From assembly GCA_020809705.1 (NCBI GenBank), contig CP085835.1:3286001-3350000 (forward strand): a stretch of DNA of 64,000 bases, given 5' to 3'. Source of the stretch: Calonectria ilicicola. Lineage: Eukaryota > Ascomycota > Sordariomycetes > Hypocreales > Nectriaceae. Below are positions 34,388 through 44,689 of the stretch, piece by piece. Below the pieces are notes generated by a model. That model was not told the DNA's origin and searched no databases. It saw only the letters and a program-made list of their open reading frames with translations. The position numbers were made by a program, and so were the translations under genes. Each line of letters opens with the position of its first letter. The stretch's first letter is position 1.

Positions 34388-34639
34388 GGTATCTTATCGA
34401 GTTTTTTTTTATCAATGCAAGTGCACTACAAGATCAAAATACTCTAACATTAGGAAATAACTGAACAATTAAAAAGATTTCATATATAATAATATAAAAT
34501 TTCAACCCACTCAACTAAAATATCAAAAGGTTCCAATACAACAGAAGCTTATATATTACACAATCTTAAAAAAAAATCATCAGCCATACTCTTACAACCT
34601 CACCTTTACCACAGCTCTCACCAAGCTTCATAAAAGGAC

Positions 34640-35400
34640 CTACAGATTCAATATGAAAAACACCAATTTGCACAGCTGGATAAGGCATATAACAATGGAG
34701 GTTTTCACGGAGCCAACGGCAGAGGAACAGGCCCACAAAACCGCAGTCAGACCTTCAGTTCCAAGGCAAGACAGAAGTCTGAATGCCCTCACATCCAAGC
34801 AGCTTGGAAGTTTAGAAATGCAGCCAAAGAGTTATCTGAATCCATAAATAAAAGCAGCAAGGTTTTCCAAATTGAGATTTCAATCCCCATCCTCAACACA
34901 ACTACTATCACATTCTTCTTCATCATACACTCAAAGCCAAACATCCACATCTCTAACGTAAACAGCAAATCGCTTGAAGCTATTGCAAAGATCGAGACCG
35001 CCCACACAACATCACCCTTAGCAAAGCCGCTTGCACTGCTTCAGGTATATGTTCTAATATAGCTGCAGCTAGGCTACTAACTAAGGAAATAGGATATGGT
35101 TTAAAAAGCTAGCTTCCTTTTTTGGAAGCTCATACACAAAGAGGTTCTTTATAATTGCTGTCCAATCAAGCTTTAATATTCTTAAATATTATATTAAAAA
35201 AGCTGATAAAAAAGAGAACAATAAGGAACAACAGCCTATCCATATACATTTGGATAGGAGGGAGATTTAGGAGCTCGCAAGAGCTGCAGAGGCTAAGAAA
35301 GGCCAAGAGGCTAAGGAGGCTAGGGAGGCCGGGCGGGCTAGCCGGGCTAGCCGGGCCTAGGGGGGTGGGTGTTTTATCTCTCCGAGCCCAGGAGGGGTTA
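34640..35400 (+). mobile_element. Probable transposon debris
   Basis: The region is AT-rich, with stops in all frames. One frame at about 35148-35360 reads FIIAVQSSFNILKYYIKKADKK, then after a stop ELARAAEAKKGQEAKEARE. The Lys/Ala/Glu/Arg tail resembles the C-terminal tails of fungal pogo/Fot1-type transposases. Another frame near 34660-35060 stays open for over 100 codons without a known domain. No terminal repeats were found, so the assignment is tentative. Confidence 0.3.
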
Positions 35401-35541
35401 AGGTATCTTATTTGTCCAATGGGGGAGAAGAATTGGTTTCACTCATGTGCATATGTGTGAATGAGGCTGTTATGCCCAAGATCCCTATACTTTCATAAAT
35501 TTAATCCAACAACACGAATTAAAATGGTTTCCAATATTGTA

Positions 35542-38500
35542 CTATTCAGTCATTAATTTAGAAGAATTGCTGAGTTGAAGAACAGAGTTCCCGAGAGGAT
35601 GCTGAAAAACCAAAAGTTCCCCCGATACAAATAGCAATTGATTACGATAATCAGGATGTAAGAATAAGATGTTCTCGTCGTTTTCTCGCACCCAGTTATC
35701 TGAAACATAAAGACTTGTATGGGGCTGTGTTTTGGTAACATTAATAGAGCCGCGGTCAGTAATAAGGTAACTACCACAAGAAGAAAAGGATAAAAACCGA
35801 ATACCAATGTCATCCGCGACTATTTGCACTTGTATACCCTTCACCGCGTCCCAGAGTCGGATGGTGCGATCGAGAGAACTTGACACAAGCAACCGACTAT
35901 GTGGCGAGAAAGCAACTGCCGTAATGTCATTATGATGGCCTTTTAGTGTGTGCTGATCGGTGCCTGTTGCTATGTCCCAGACCAGGATATCGCGAAGTGA
36001 CCCGAATGCAAGTAGCTCGTTATCTAGTGAGAAAGCAATCGCGCTATCTGAAGGAGGATTGCGTCTTATCAAGTGCTTCTGGGTGCGTGTGTTTATGTCC
36101 CAGATTTGAATACTGCCATATGACCCTGACGCAAGTAACCCATTCTTTGGAGAAAAAGCGATCGCGGTGACTAAATCCGAATTGCAATCCATCATGGGCT
36201 GCAGAATATCTGTTGATGTAGTTGCATCCATTATCCAGATGGTTTTAGATGAACTCAGCGCTACTAGCCTACTATCTGGCGAGAAGGCGACTGCATGGAT
36301 TGGAGATGCACATGTTGTCGACATATGCTGCAAAACACCTGTAGCTGCACTCCAGATCTGGACAGTCTTATCGGAACCTAATGCAACTAGTCTGCCATCC
36401 GGCGAGAAAGCAATTGGATTACTTGAACTCGAATGACTTCCTGATGCGTGTTGCTGGGTGCTCATGGCCATATCCCAGACCCGGGTGGTACAATCATCTG
36501 AACCTGACAGAAGTAGTCGGCCATCAGGGGAGAAAGCAACCGCATTAACAGACTCCGAATGACCTTTGAGAATTTGGTTTTGAGCACCTGTTGTGATATC
36601 CCAAACTTGTAGAGTGTGATTGTTTGAGCCCAATACCAGCATTTGGCTGTCTGGTGCGAAACCAATTGCCTCGATGCGACCCCATTTTGAATCATCTACT
36701 AGTATCGGCTTGTTGACAGACTTTTCTCTATCCCAGACCCAGATATTATTGTTACCTGAACACATGGCAAGGTGCTGGCCGTTTGGTGAAAATGTCATTG
36801 CAGTGATAAAATCCGAATCGTTAGGTATCTCGATTTCCCGAGTAGTACCTGTTTCTATATCCCAAACACGTACAGTTCCATCGTATGAGCTTGATGCAAG
36901 CATCTTGTTCTCTGGTGAAAAGGAAAGTGCAGAAATATTTGAGGAATGGCCTTTTAAGGTGATCTTCTGGGCTTCTGTTACCAGGTCTAATAGCGTGATA
37001 TCATGACAATTTTGTGTACCGAATGCACATAGCTGACCGTCTTGTGAAAGAGTAAATACTGGATGTGCATTAGGTCTCATTATACCTTCTAGTATGCGCT
37101 GCTGGGAACCTCTTTCTACGTCCCAAAACCGGAGGGTCGTGTCAGATGAAGCTGAGATAACTTGTTGATTGTCTTTTGAAAAGGCAACTGCCCTGACAGC
37201 ACCGAGATGACCTTCTAGAACATGCTGTGGAGTGCCTGTAACCACGTCCCAGAGTCGTACAGTGCCATCAGACGAACCTGATGCAAGCAGCCTGCCATCT
37301 GGCGAGAATGAGACGGCTAGGACCGAAGATGAATGGCTAAATCTCTGTAAATATGGGCTCCAAGATATATTGGGTGTATTTTGACGTATTATCCACTGCG
37401 GAATATGCTCTGCATAGTACTTTCTCAATAAGCTCTCATCTGGGCTGAATAGTAGAGTAGAGCAGTAAATTTGAAGTGGATAGTCGCCAAGAATGGAACC
37501 AAAATCAAGAAGATATCGCATTGTGTCATATGCGAATTGATCCAAGGATTCGGCTGGAGGTAAGGCCAAACTTTGAGGAGCGTGTCTCTTTTGGCTTTTC
37601 AATTTTGCCACCCATTTTTGCAATGAGAACAGGTGCTTTAACTTGGCTGTCCTTGAATGGCGAGATTGTGCATAAGGCGAAATGGTCTGTGCTAATTCCT
37701 TTTCTAATAATCTGATTGAAATAATGCCTTCTGATAACCGACCAATCCAAGATAAAGCTTCCAGCCAAAAGAGAAACTTGGATTGCCAAAAACTTAGAAT
37801 TTCAGAATCAGCGTCGAGATCAATTTCGCTTCTTTTAGCATGATTAATCCAGTATCGACAAGCATATTGGACAGGAAAAGTGATGAATTTGTCGATATCC
37901 ACTTTGGGAACATCTTGGATTCGTGTTCCTGGTCGTTCAACGTTACACATATTTTTTCGAAGATATTTCCCCATAAGCTCACGACAGCAGATATAAAGTC
38001 GACGGTGAGTTTCTTTGGCGTCAACAAAGAATCTTTTGTCTTGACATCTCTGTGGATCTAGAAGGAAGTCTCTAAATGATGGGTGGAGAAGACGAATGGG
38101 TTTGGTTCCTTCGTTAGGAACATCGAGTAGTGAATGAAGACAGTGTAGCATCAGAACAATGTCATTTTCTGGTTTATTTATCAAGGTAGCCAGATTATGA
38201 GACGTAATAACGTCGAAAAGAACAACGATAGATCCCACAACCAGGGTAAATAAAGCCTGCAGTTTAGCTACTTCGTTAGGCTCTAACCCGGCTTCGTTCG
38301 ATCCGTGTTGCGATGAGAAGGAATATGTAAGAACGGTAGTATATATTTGATCCAGCTCCTTGTTAAGCTTGTTCGGTTCACCTTTGGCCGTGATGAGGTT
38401 GTTTAAACGCATTTCGGCAAGTTGTTTGCCTTCTTCAAGAAAGCGACATACAGTGGCAGCGTATATAAATAAGCCACTTGATTTTGAGACCAATTGTTGG

Positions 38501-39508
38501 ACAACATTATTAGCGATGAAGCGATCACTGAGGCCATATCGAGATTTAATTGCGGTTAGCTCATCTTTATAGAATAAAGTCAAGTCTTCGTCGATGATAG
38601 ACTTTTCGATATCGTGGAGAATAAAATCTAGACGCATATCTCGAGAATTCCCAAATCCAACATTAACTGGTTGGTCCGGACGGCTTGTAACAAATATCCG
38701 TAGCTGAATACTATTGACCTTTGTGGCAGCGACTAAGCATTGAATGAGCAGTGAAATTTCTTTTTCGCCATCACATTCATCCAAAGCATCGATAACGATA
38801 AGCGCGGAAGTGTTTCGGTGCTTTACCGTTTCGAGTGGTTTGAGAACTAGCTTGTTCCATTGATCCATCAATCCTAAATCGGGAATGCGAGTAGAAAGCA
38901 TGGCCTTCCTGATGCTATTCTTCAAGGTTGGCTCAAAGGTTGCTAGCTGGGCAGCGATTGTGGTGGCGAATTTATTCACAGACGAGAGATCACCACCACC
39001 TCTGGAGAAGAAGAAGCTAGCGCCTAACCGTCCTAACTCGTGATAATTTCGAGCGACAGTCCGAGCAATGGTGGACTTTCCCGTGCCGGCCATGCCCTTC
39101 AGCCAGTATATGTGTTTCTCGTTATTCCCATCAGCCCATTCTTGGATCTGTCGAAGTACATCTTTTCGTGTATTCTCGAGACATGTCGGCAGATTTTGCT
39201 TGCTTTTCGCATTGAACAAGGCTTCGGGCAGATAGTCGAGATTCTCGAAAACATCTAGCTCTAAGATGGATTAACGCCTGTTCAAAGCTGGCTGTACTCT
39301 AATCGTGTGTGCATCCTCAGGGTGGCATCTATAATGACTTACCTCGCCCCCCAATGTTGACGTCACGAGCGAAAATCTTGCCGAAATTTTGAATTCCAAC
39401 CCCCGAGAAGGACGCAGCGTTCTGCGCCTCGTGGGGCGGGCTTTGGGGGGTGGTCGAATCCAAGTTAGAATTTTCTTGGTCCTCCATCCGTCTTGCGTTC
39501 TCGTCCAT
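35542..39508 (-). CDS. NACHT-WD40 STAND receptor (fungal NLR) with N-terminal signalling-type motif
   Basis: Two exons: 39343-39508 and 35542-39260, 1,294 aa; the 82-bp intron (GTAAGT..TTAG) joins in frame. The short first exon ends with a Gly/Asn motif at residues 33-54 (FSGVGIQN, then FARDVNIGG) placed before the receptor core. NACHT follows: Walker A GMAGTGKST at about 111-119, Walker B VIDALDECD at about 212-219, and FVTSRPDQP (sensor 1-type) soon after. From about residue 700 there are 12-13 WD40 repeats (AFSPDGRLLASGS..VWD type), the ligand-sensing half. The repeats are well diverged, unlike the near-identical ones of HET-E. Such proteins are cytosolic switch ATPases that oligomerise on ligand binding and trigger an effector. 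The divergent phosphorylase-domain gene carries a matching motif. Without exon 1 the frame begins only with TTG, so exon 1 is needed. Confidence 0.9.
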
Positions 39509-40646
39509 TTTTTCGTTAGCTGGCGATTGAGTTTATGGTCGAGCGGGATTATGCCGACAAATGTCAAGATCGTTAGGCAGGAGTGCGGCTGAGGGTTGGC
39601 TTGAGAATTGGCAATGGCTTTGTTGAAAGCGCGCTAGCCCTGAAATATTAATGCGGCCTGGATGCCGAACTAATAACTCTGCCTCGCGATGCTTAGAGGC
39701 CACAAGAATTACCAATGTTAAATCGGTACCTAGTGTGTGATTGGGGGCTGTTGCTGCAACCTCATTTGCCACGTAATAAAAAGCAATAAACTGACAGCTG
39801 TATCTGTACCCCATTCTATACAACTCATAGGTAATAATAAAGGAATCTATACTTGCCTTTTCCTGCAATACTTTGGGATTTAACGTTGGTAATACTCGCG
39901 GCTTGTACTATACACTCCCGCCCCCCTAGCTGTGCTTGCAACCGCTTTATGTAGTTTGGACTATTTACACTCACTAAACTGTGTCCGAACCAGGTTCTCC
40001 TGTGCTTTTGTCAGAAGAATTGCGGGTAATTTTGGCAATTCCATTGAAGGTTTCCGATGCGACTAGCCTTACTGCACGATGGCGCTTCGGTGCCGCAGGT
40101 GCTGTGATCCATGGCGCTTCGAATGGCAGATCAGATGCGTGAAATATCAACAAAATACTACGAGCAGGCGCTAATATCGACAACTCAGCGCGCCGTATCT
40201 TACAGCTACCTTCATACCGTGATTCCCTGAGGAAACAGGCTGTGCGAATGGTTCATTGAGATCCCATCCCCTATCTCATATGAGATGTAGCCGCCAGCCT
40301 CGTGCGGCTGAGGTTTGCGCGCTTACTCGCAGGTGAAAGTGCATTTGCTCTGAACCACTCACTCAGTGGATACGGGGGCAGTGCTGCCTTGCAAGTAGCG
40401 ATGAAAATGAGGCGGGCGCTTTACCGCTCACTTACCAGCTGATCATTTCCCACTTCCACCCCGCATCCTCGCGCACTCATCCCCCTCAATCTATTCCACC
40501 TCAAAACCAAACAACGATACACGCTGCGTTGATAAGTCGCACAACGAGCTTTGACATTCCTGAACATTTTCAAGACCACTGCTGGTTACGAGGCAACAAT
40601 AATTCATCCGCGCAGCAGATACTCATTGAACTCTGATTCCAGCAAG
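39509..40646. promoter_or_regulatory. Shared intergenic region of the NLR/phosphorylase pair
   Basis: 1,138 bp between two divergent ATGs, so it contains both promoters. A decayed ankyrin-like stretch lies inside it (about 40050-40210). No other gene is seen. Confidence 0.5.
40050..40210 (+). pseudogene. Ankyrin-repeat fragment
   Basis: One frame reads AVIHGASNGRSDA, a TGA stop, then NINKILRAGANIDNSARRI, which matches the second half of an ankyrin repeat (LLxAGANIDN). It is too short and broken to encode a product, and probably remains from an ankyrin receptor. Confidence 0.4.
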
Positions 40647-41708
40647 ATGCCCAGACACCAAGATTATACCGTTGCCATCATCTGCGCCATCGGGTTCGAG
40701 ATGAGCGCTGTCCGCTACATGCTAGACGATAAGGACGAAAAGTTGGAAGATGTACCGGGAGACTCGAACTCTTACATACTCGGCAAACTAAGTGGTCACC
40801 ACGTCGTGCTTGCATGGCTTCCAGGCAGTCAAGGAAAAGGTGCCACCGCCACCGTTGCTACAAACCTGGCCCGAACATTTCCGGCTATCAAGTGGCGATT
40901 TCTCGTAGGCATCGGAGGAGGTGTACCAAGCAAAAAGCACGATATCCGCCTTGGCGACGTTGTCGTGAGTATGCCTGATGAGCAACACGGTGGTGTGGTT
41001 CAGTATGACCTGGGGAAAGATCGAGACAACACATTTACACTAAAGGGCTTTCTAAAACCACCCCCTGCTCGTTTGAGGGCTGCTATCGTCGAGATGGAGT
41101 CTGACCATCTCCTAAACGATAGCAAAATCGAAAATTTCGTATCGGCATTGGTAAACAAGGGAAGAAAATTCCAGGTATATCGACGACCATCAACGGAGTC
41201 TGATTTTTTGTTCGAGGAAACGTATCCTCATGTCGAGAACGAAAATACATGCGACCAATGTGAAAAGGCAAACGTCGTCAAACGGCCGACTCGAGACTTT
41301 GAAAGCCCCGAAATTCACTACGGGTTGATCGGCTCGGGCGACCGAGTCATAAAGAGTGCCGACAAGCGGAACTTGGCGATCAAGACCGCAGGCGATATTC
41401 TATGTTTTGAGATGGAAGCCGCCGGCTTAGCAACCGAATTTTCTTGCATTGTTATTCGCGGCATTTCTGACTACGCGGATTCCCACAAAAATGATGACTG
41501 GCAAAAATACGCGGCCGCAACAGCAGCTGGATGCTTGAAGGAACTTCTCTCTTACGTCAAGCCCGAGGTCCCGACGGCCGAGGCATCTTCCGATAATTCA
41601 GACCAAGTCAGCGGGAATAGACCTTCCATTGTGTCTCATTTCAACGGTCGTGGCATCTCAAACACAGGGACGGGCAACTTTTCTGCCAATGATATCAACA
41701 TTAATTGA
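40647..41708 (+). CDS. Nucleoside-phosphorylase-domain protein with C-terminal signalling-type motif
   Basis: Single exon, 353 aa from the ATG at 40647; the frame is open upstream but without an ATG. The PNP_UDP_1 fold is recognised by YTVAIICAIGFEMSAVRYMLD at the start, FLVGIGGGVPS, RLGDVVVSMP, then GDILCFEMEAAGL and VIRGISDYADSHK. The Glu-Met-Glu and Ser-Asp segments correspond to the ribose/base pocket. After a polar linker (about 305-330), the last 23 residues (331-353) form a Gly/Asn motif: FNGRGISNTG, then FSANDININ. In fungal STAND proteins this domain often serves as N-terminal effector; here it is a separate gene beside an NLR that carries a similar motif, suggesting activation in trans. 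Nucleotide or nucleoside cleavage would be the output. The gene is probably functional. Confidence 0.9.
   Translation: MPRHQDYTVAIICAIGFEMSAVRYMLDDKDEKLEDVPGDSNSYILGKLSGHHVVLAWLPGSQGKGATATVATNLARTFPAIKWRFLVGIGGGVPSKKHDIRLGDVVVSMPDEQHGGVVQYDLGKDRDNTFTLKGFLKPPPARLRAAIVEMESDHLLNDSKIENFVSALVNKGRKFQVYRRPSTESDFLFEETYPHVENENTCDQCEKANVVKRPTRDFESPEIHYGLIGSGDRVIKSADKRNLAIKTAGDILCFEMEAAGLATEFSCIVIRGISDYADSHKNDDWQKYAAATAAGCLKELLSYVKPEVPTAEASSDNSDQVSGNRPSIVSHFNGRGISNTGTGNFSANDININ
41637..41705 (+). other. C-terminal amyloid-type motif candidate of the phosphorylase protein
   Basis: Codes for the final 23 residues. Aligned with receptor residues 32-53, the shared pattern is F-[SN]-G-x-G-I-x-N-x-G, a short gap, then F-[AS]-x-x-[VI]-N-I, allowing one or two residues of slip. 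Amyloid signalling motifs in fungal NLR/effector pairs have this size, placement and Gly/Asn content. Confidence 0.55.
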
Positions 41709-42292
41709 CACCACTTCGTCCAAAAATGGCCAACTGATGAAGTTGCATCAATCATGAACCATACCCTAATTCCCAATATGAGGCGATCTAAACTTGTTTC
41801 TAGGAAATATTAAATTGCGCAAAAGCGCATTTTAGGAAATAGGGCGGGTTTAAAAATATTGCAGTTTCATAATATAGCAGAGCAGATCGACGATTCGGAA
41901 ACGGGACGGTCCATGTCGGTCTATTTGGTGTAACAATTTGTTAACTGCATGGATTTATGTTTAGCATGTGGCGCGACCATCTTCAGGTAGCTTCTTATTG
42001 AATAGTATTTGTTCACAATGTAAAGTCAGCTTGTTGAACTCTATCACCTAAAGGTCAACGCATTTCACAACAAATAACCAGTGACAACATTTACTTAAGG
42101 ACCATTAATCCATTTAGCTATTCACCCTACTTAACTCCTCTCCTAGAATATGTACGTTGAAATTGGAACATTAATATTACCAGACATAACACCAACCCGT
42201 TTGATTTACCCCCAACAGCACGATTAATGAAAAGCCACCTGCGCTCGGATGCACTTTGGACCGCCTTCTCGAGGCTTGAGAATCTATGGAAT
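41709..42292. other. Intergenic between convergent genes
   Basis: About 580 bp between the phosphorylase-domain gene and the laccase 3' end. It should hold two 3' UTRs. No gene recognised. Confidence 0.4.
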
Positions 42293-44689
42293 TTAGATAC
42301 CAGAATCTTCCTGCTCAATGGAGTAGGAGTTCTGGAAGTTCTGCCAGCCTTGGCAGACATCATCGATGCTCTCAGAGTCCTTTGAAGGGATGATGGAGGG
42401 GATTTCGCTAATGCGCTCAATGAACTGAACGGCGAAACCCTCGGATGTGTGCCATCCGATGTGGCAGTGCATGAGCCACACACCAGGGTTGTCAGTCTGC
42501 CATGCCATGACCAAGTGACCTGAGGCAGGAAGCATGGCAGTATCTCGCCTGGGTGGGTTATCGGTGTTGAGAACGATGGAAGAGTTGTATGCTCCAGTGC
42601 CTTGGGCAAGAACGAAGAAGTCGTGGCCGTGCAAATGAATGGGGTGAGGGACTGGAATGGTTGTCTCAACCACAAAGTAAACCCACTCATCAGCAGTGTC
42701 AAGCTCAAGGATAGCTTCTTGGGTCTCGAAGGAAGTCTCTGAATCCAAGACTGACTGAAGGGTGGGATCCGCCCAGTCAACGAGCATAGAGGTGCTGTTA
42801 AGGGTCCACTTGAACAGACCGGCAGTGTTCTTGCCTACGGAAGCCTGCTCAAGGGCATTCCAGTCAGCTGAAGAGACCTGCTTGGAGATATAAGGAACGA
42901 TGTTAGCAGTCTCATCGTCACAACCGTCGATAAAGTCATATCCTGTTGTGGTGGGAGTGTCAGGGCTGCTGCCGTAGTAGACAATACCTCGGATGTTGTC
43001 CTGGCTATCATTGTCGGAGCATGCGGATTGGGGAACGGCGCGCATCCAGAAGTTATCGGCAAGAGAACCCATATCCGCTGTAACAACGATGTCGTATCGC
43101 TGACCCATGCCGATATCGAGGACTGTAGTCTCATAAGGCTCAATAGGATTCAGATCAGTGGAAATAACCTGCATCGTGTGGTTGTCGATGGAGAACTTCC
43201 AGTGAGTATCAACAGCGCCGTTGACGAGACGCATACGATAAGACTTGCCAGATTCAAAACCGACAGTAAAACGCTCTCCTGTCTGCGACGAATCTCCATC
43301 TGAACCGTACACGTTGGTGCCGTTGATAAGTCCGTTATCGAGGGTAGGGGGGCCAACAGTTTGCGCATAGTCGTAGAGCTCGTCAACGGTTTGGTGGTCC
43401 CAATCGTTAAGGAAGACAACGCCTAGATCCTCGTCGTAGTTAGCTGTCGCAGGACCGTTGATGACAATACCGCCAAATACACCCTGCCAAGCCTGGAGAG
43501 CAAAGTGAGAATGGTACCAAGTCGAGCCGTACTGAAGAGCCTTCCAGGTGTATGTCTGTGTTTCACCAACGGCTAGGGGACACTGGGTGATGGAGCTAAC
43601 ACCGTCGTTGGCGTTGGTATAGTTTTGACGGATACCGTGGAAGTGGACGCTAGTGCCGTTGAGAGAGTCCGTGAGCTTGTTGGTGACGTGGACAACAACA
43701 GTATCACCCCAGTCAGCATAAAGGGTAGGGCCGGGAATGGTGCCGTTGACGGCCATGGCAGTTCGCGCAAAGCCATCGGGAGAGACGGTGACATCGGTAA
43801 GCTCAAGCCAATACTCTTTGGTAACTCCAGTGTCAACGGGCTCAGTGGTGTAGTCTGTATCAATGGAGTAGTGGCACCACTGATTACGGGTTGTAGCAGT
43901 GTTTCCAGAACAAACAGACGTCTCGCTAGTGGAAGTGGACGTGGCAGCGGTGCTCGTGGTAGAGGTACCAGAGGCGGAACCAGTGGAGGCGGTATAAGTA
44001 GATGTTACGACAGAAGAGGTGTAAGCGGTGCTTGAGGAGTAGACACTGGCGGAGGAGGATGAGCCACTGGCAGAAGAGGAGTGACCACTAGCGGAAGAGG
44101 AGTGACCAGATCCAGTGGATGAGTGTCCGCTTCCAGAAGAAGAGTGCCCGTTTCCAGACGATGAGTGACCACTGCCCAAGGACGAGTGACCATTACCAGA
44201 AGAGGAGTGGCCACTGCCAGAAGAGGAGTGGCCACTGCCAGAGGACGAGTGACCATTTCCAGAGGAGTGGCTGTTTCCCGAGGAGTGACTGCTTCCAGTT
44301 GAATGGCCATTGGAAGACGAGTGGCCATTGCTGGAAGAGTGGCTGCTGCCAGAGGAGTGTCCACTGGCTGACTTCTGTCCACTAACAGACTTGCTTCCGC
44401 TAGTGGACTTGTTGCCAGAGGTCTTCTTGTTTGAAGAGCGGCTGCCACCAGAGGACTTGCTGTTGCTAGAGGACTTGCGTCCACTGGAAGAGCTGTGTCC
44501 GTTTGATGAGTGCTGCTGCGTCTTCTGTGTTTGATGTCCCGTTACATGAAACTCGCTTGGTGAATAGTGGGAACCAGACGAGGCATGGCGGGCGAGGTGA
44601 TTGTGCGCACCTCGTGGAAACGCATTCAGGGCTGGTACAGATGCGGCCAGAGCGCCAGTAAGGCTGCCCAAAAGAGTGAGGGGCCTCAT
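42293..44689 (-). CDS. Laccase-type multicopper oxidase with His/Ser/Gly-rich N-terminal extension
   Basis: Single exon, 798 aa; the ATG at 44689 starts a signal peptide (MRPLTLLGSLTGALAASVPA). Residues about 36-260 are low complexity, then an ascomycete laccase begins (NQWCHYSIDTDY). All four copper-ligand segments are present: HFHG (349-352), WYHSH (391-395), HPIHLHGH (682-689) and HCHIGWH (741-747). The T1 axial position, ten residues after the Cys, is Phe752. The C-terminus is DSGI, matching the DSGL/V/I processing tail of ascomycete laccases. The enzyme would be secreted and oxidise phenols with reduction of O2 to water. The core is about 540 aa, normal for the family; the extension adds about 225 residues. 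A TATA-like TTTATAAATG lies near 44818 upstream. Substrate (lignin phenols, melanin precursors or others) is unknown. Confidence 0.95.
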   Translation of the reverse strand: MRPLTLLGSLTGALAASVPALNAFPRGAHNHLARHASSGSHYSPSEFHVTGHQTQKTQQHSSNGHSSSSGRKSSSNSKSSGGSRSSNKKTSGNKSTSGSKSVSGQKSASGHSSGSSHSSSNGHSSSNGHSTGSSHSSGNSHSSGNGHSSSGSGHSSSGSGHSSSGNGHSSLGSGHSSSGNGHSSSGSGHSSTGSGHSSSASGHSSSASGSSSSASVYSSSTAYTSSVVTSTYTASTGSASGTSTTSTAATSTSTSETSVCSGNTATTRNQWCHYSIDTDYTTEPVDTGVTKEYWLELTDVTVSPDGFARTAMAVNGTIPGPTLYADWGDTVVVHVTNKLTDSLNGTSVHFHGIRQNYTNANDGVSSITQCPLAVGETQTYTWKALQYGSTWYHSHFALQAWQGVFGGIVINGPATANYDEDLGVVFLNDWDHQTVDELYDYAQTVGPPTLDNGLINGTNVYGSDGDSSQTGERFTVGFESGKSYRMRLVNGAVDTHWKFSIDNHTMQVISTDLNPIEPYETTVLDIGMGQRYDIVVTADMGSLADNFWMRAVPQSACSDNDSQDNIRGIVYYGSSPDTPTTTGYDFIDGCDDETANIVPYISKQVSSADWNALEQASVGKNTAGLFKWTLNSTSMLVDWADPTLQSVLDSETSFETQEAILELDTADEWVYFVVETTIPVPHPIHLHGHDFFVLAQGTGAYNSSIVLNTDNPPRRDTAMLPASGHLVMAWQTDNPGVWLMHCHIGWHTSEGFAVQFIERISEIPSIIPSKDSESIDDVCQGWQNFQNSYSIEQEDSGI
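44060..44359 (-). repeat. 18/21-bp tandem repeat coding GHSSSN/GHSSSGS units in the laccase
   Basis: In laccase residues 111-203 the histidines are spaced 6,6,6,6,6,6 then 7 residues eight times, so six hexapeptides (HSSSNG type) are followed by nine heptapeptides (HSSSGSG type). The last, partial unit has Ser in place of His. The unit change shows two separate amplification events. Confidence 0.85.

Noticed and set aside
44005..44534. Several open frames over the laccase repeat tract on both strands
   Set aside because: They arise from the 18/21-bp repeat pattern. The frame with signal peptide and copper motifs is the real one.
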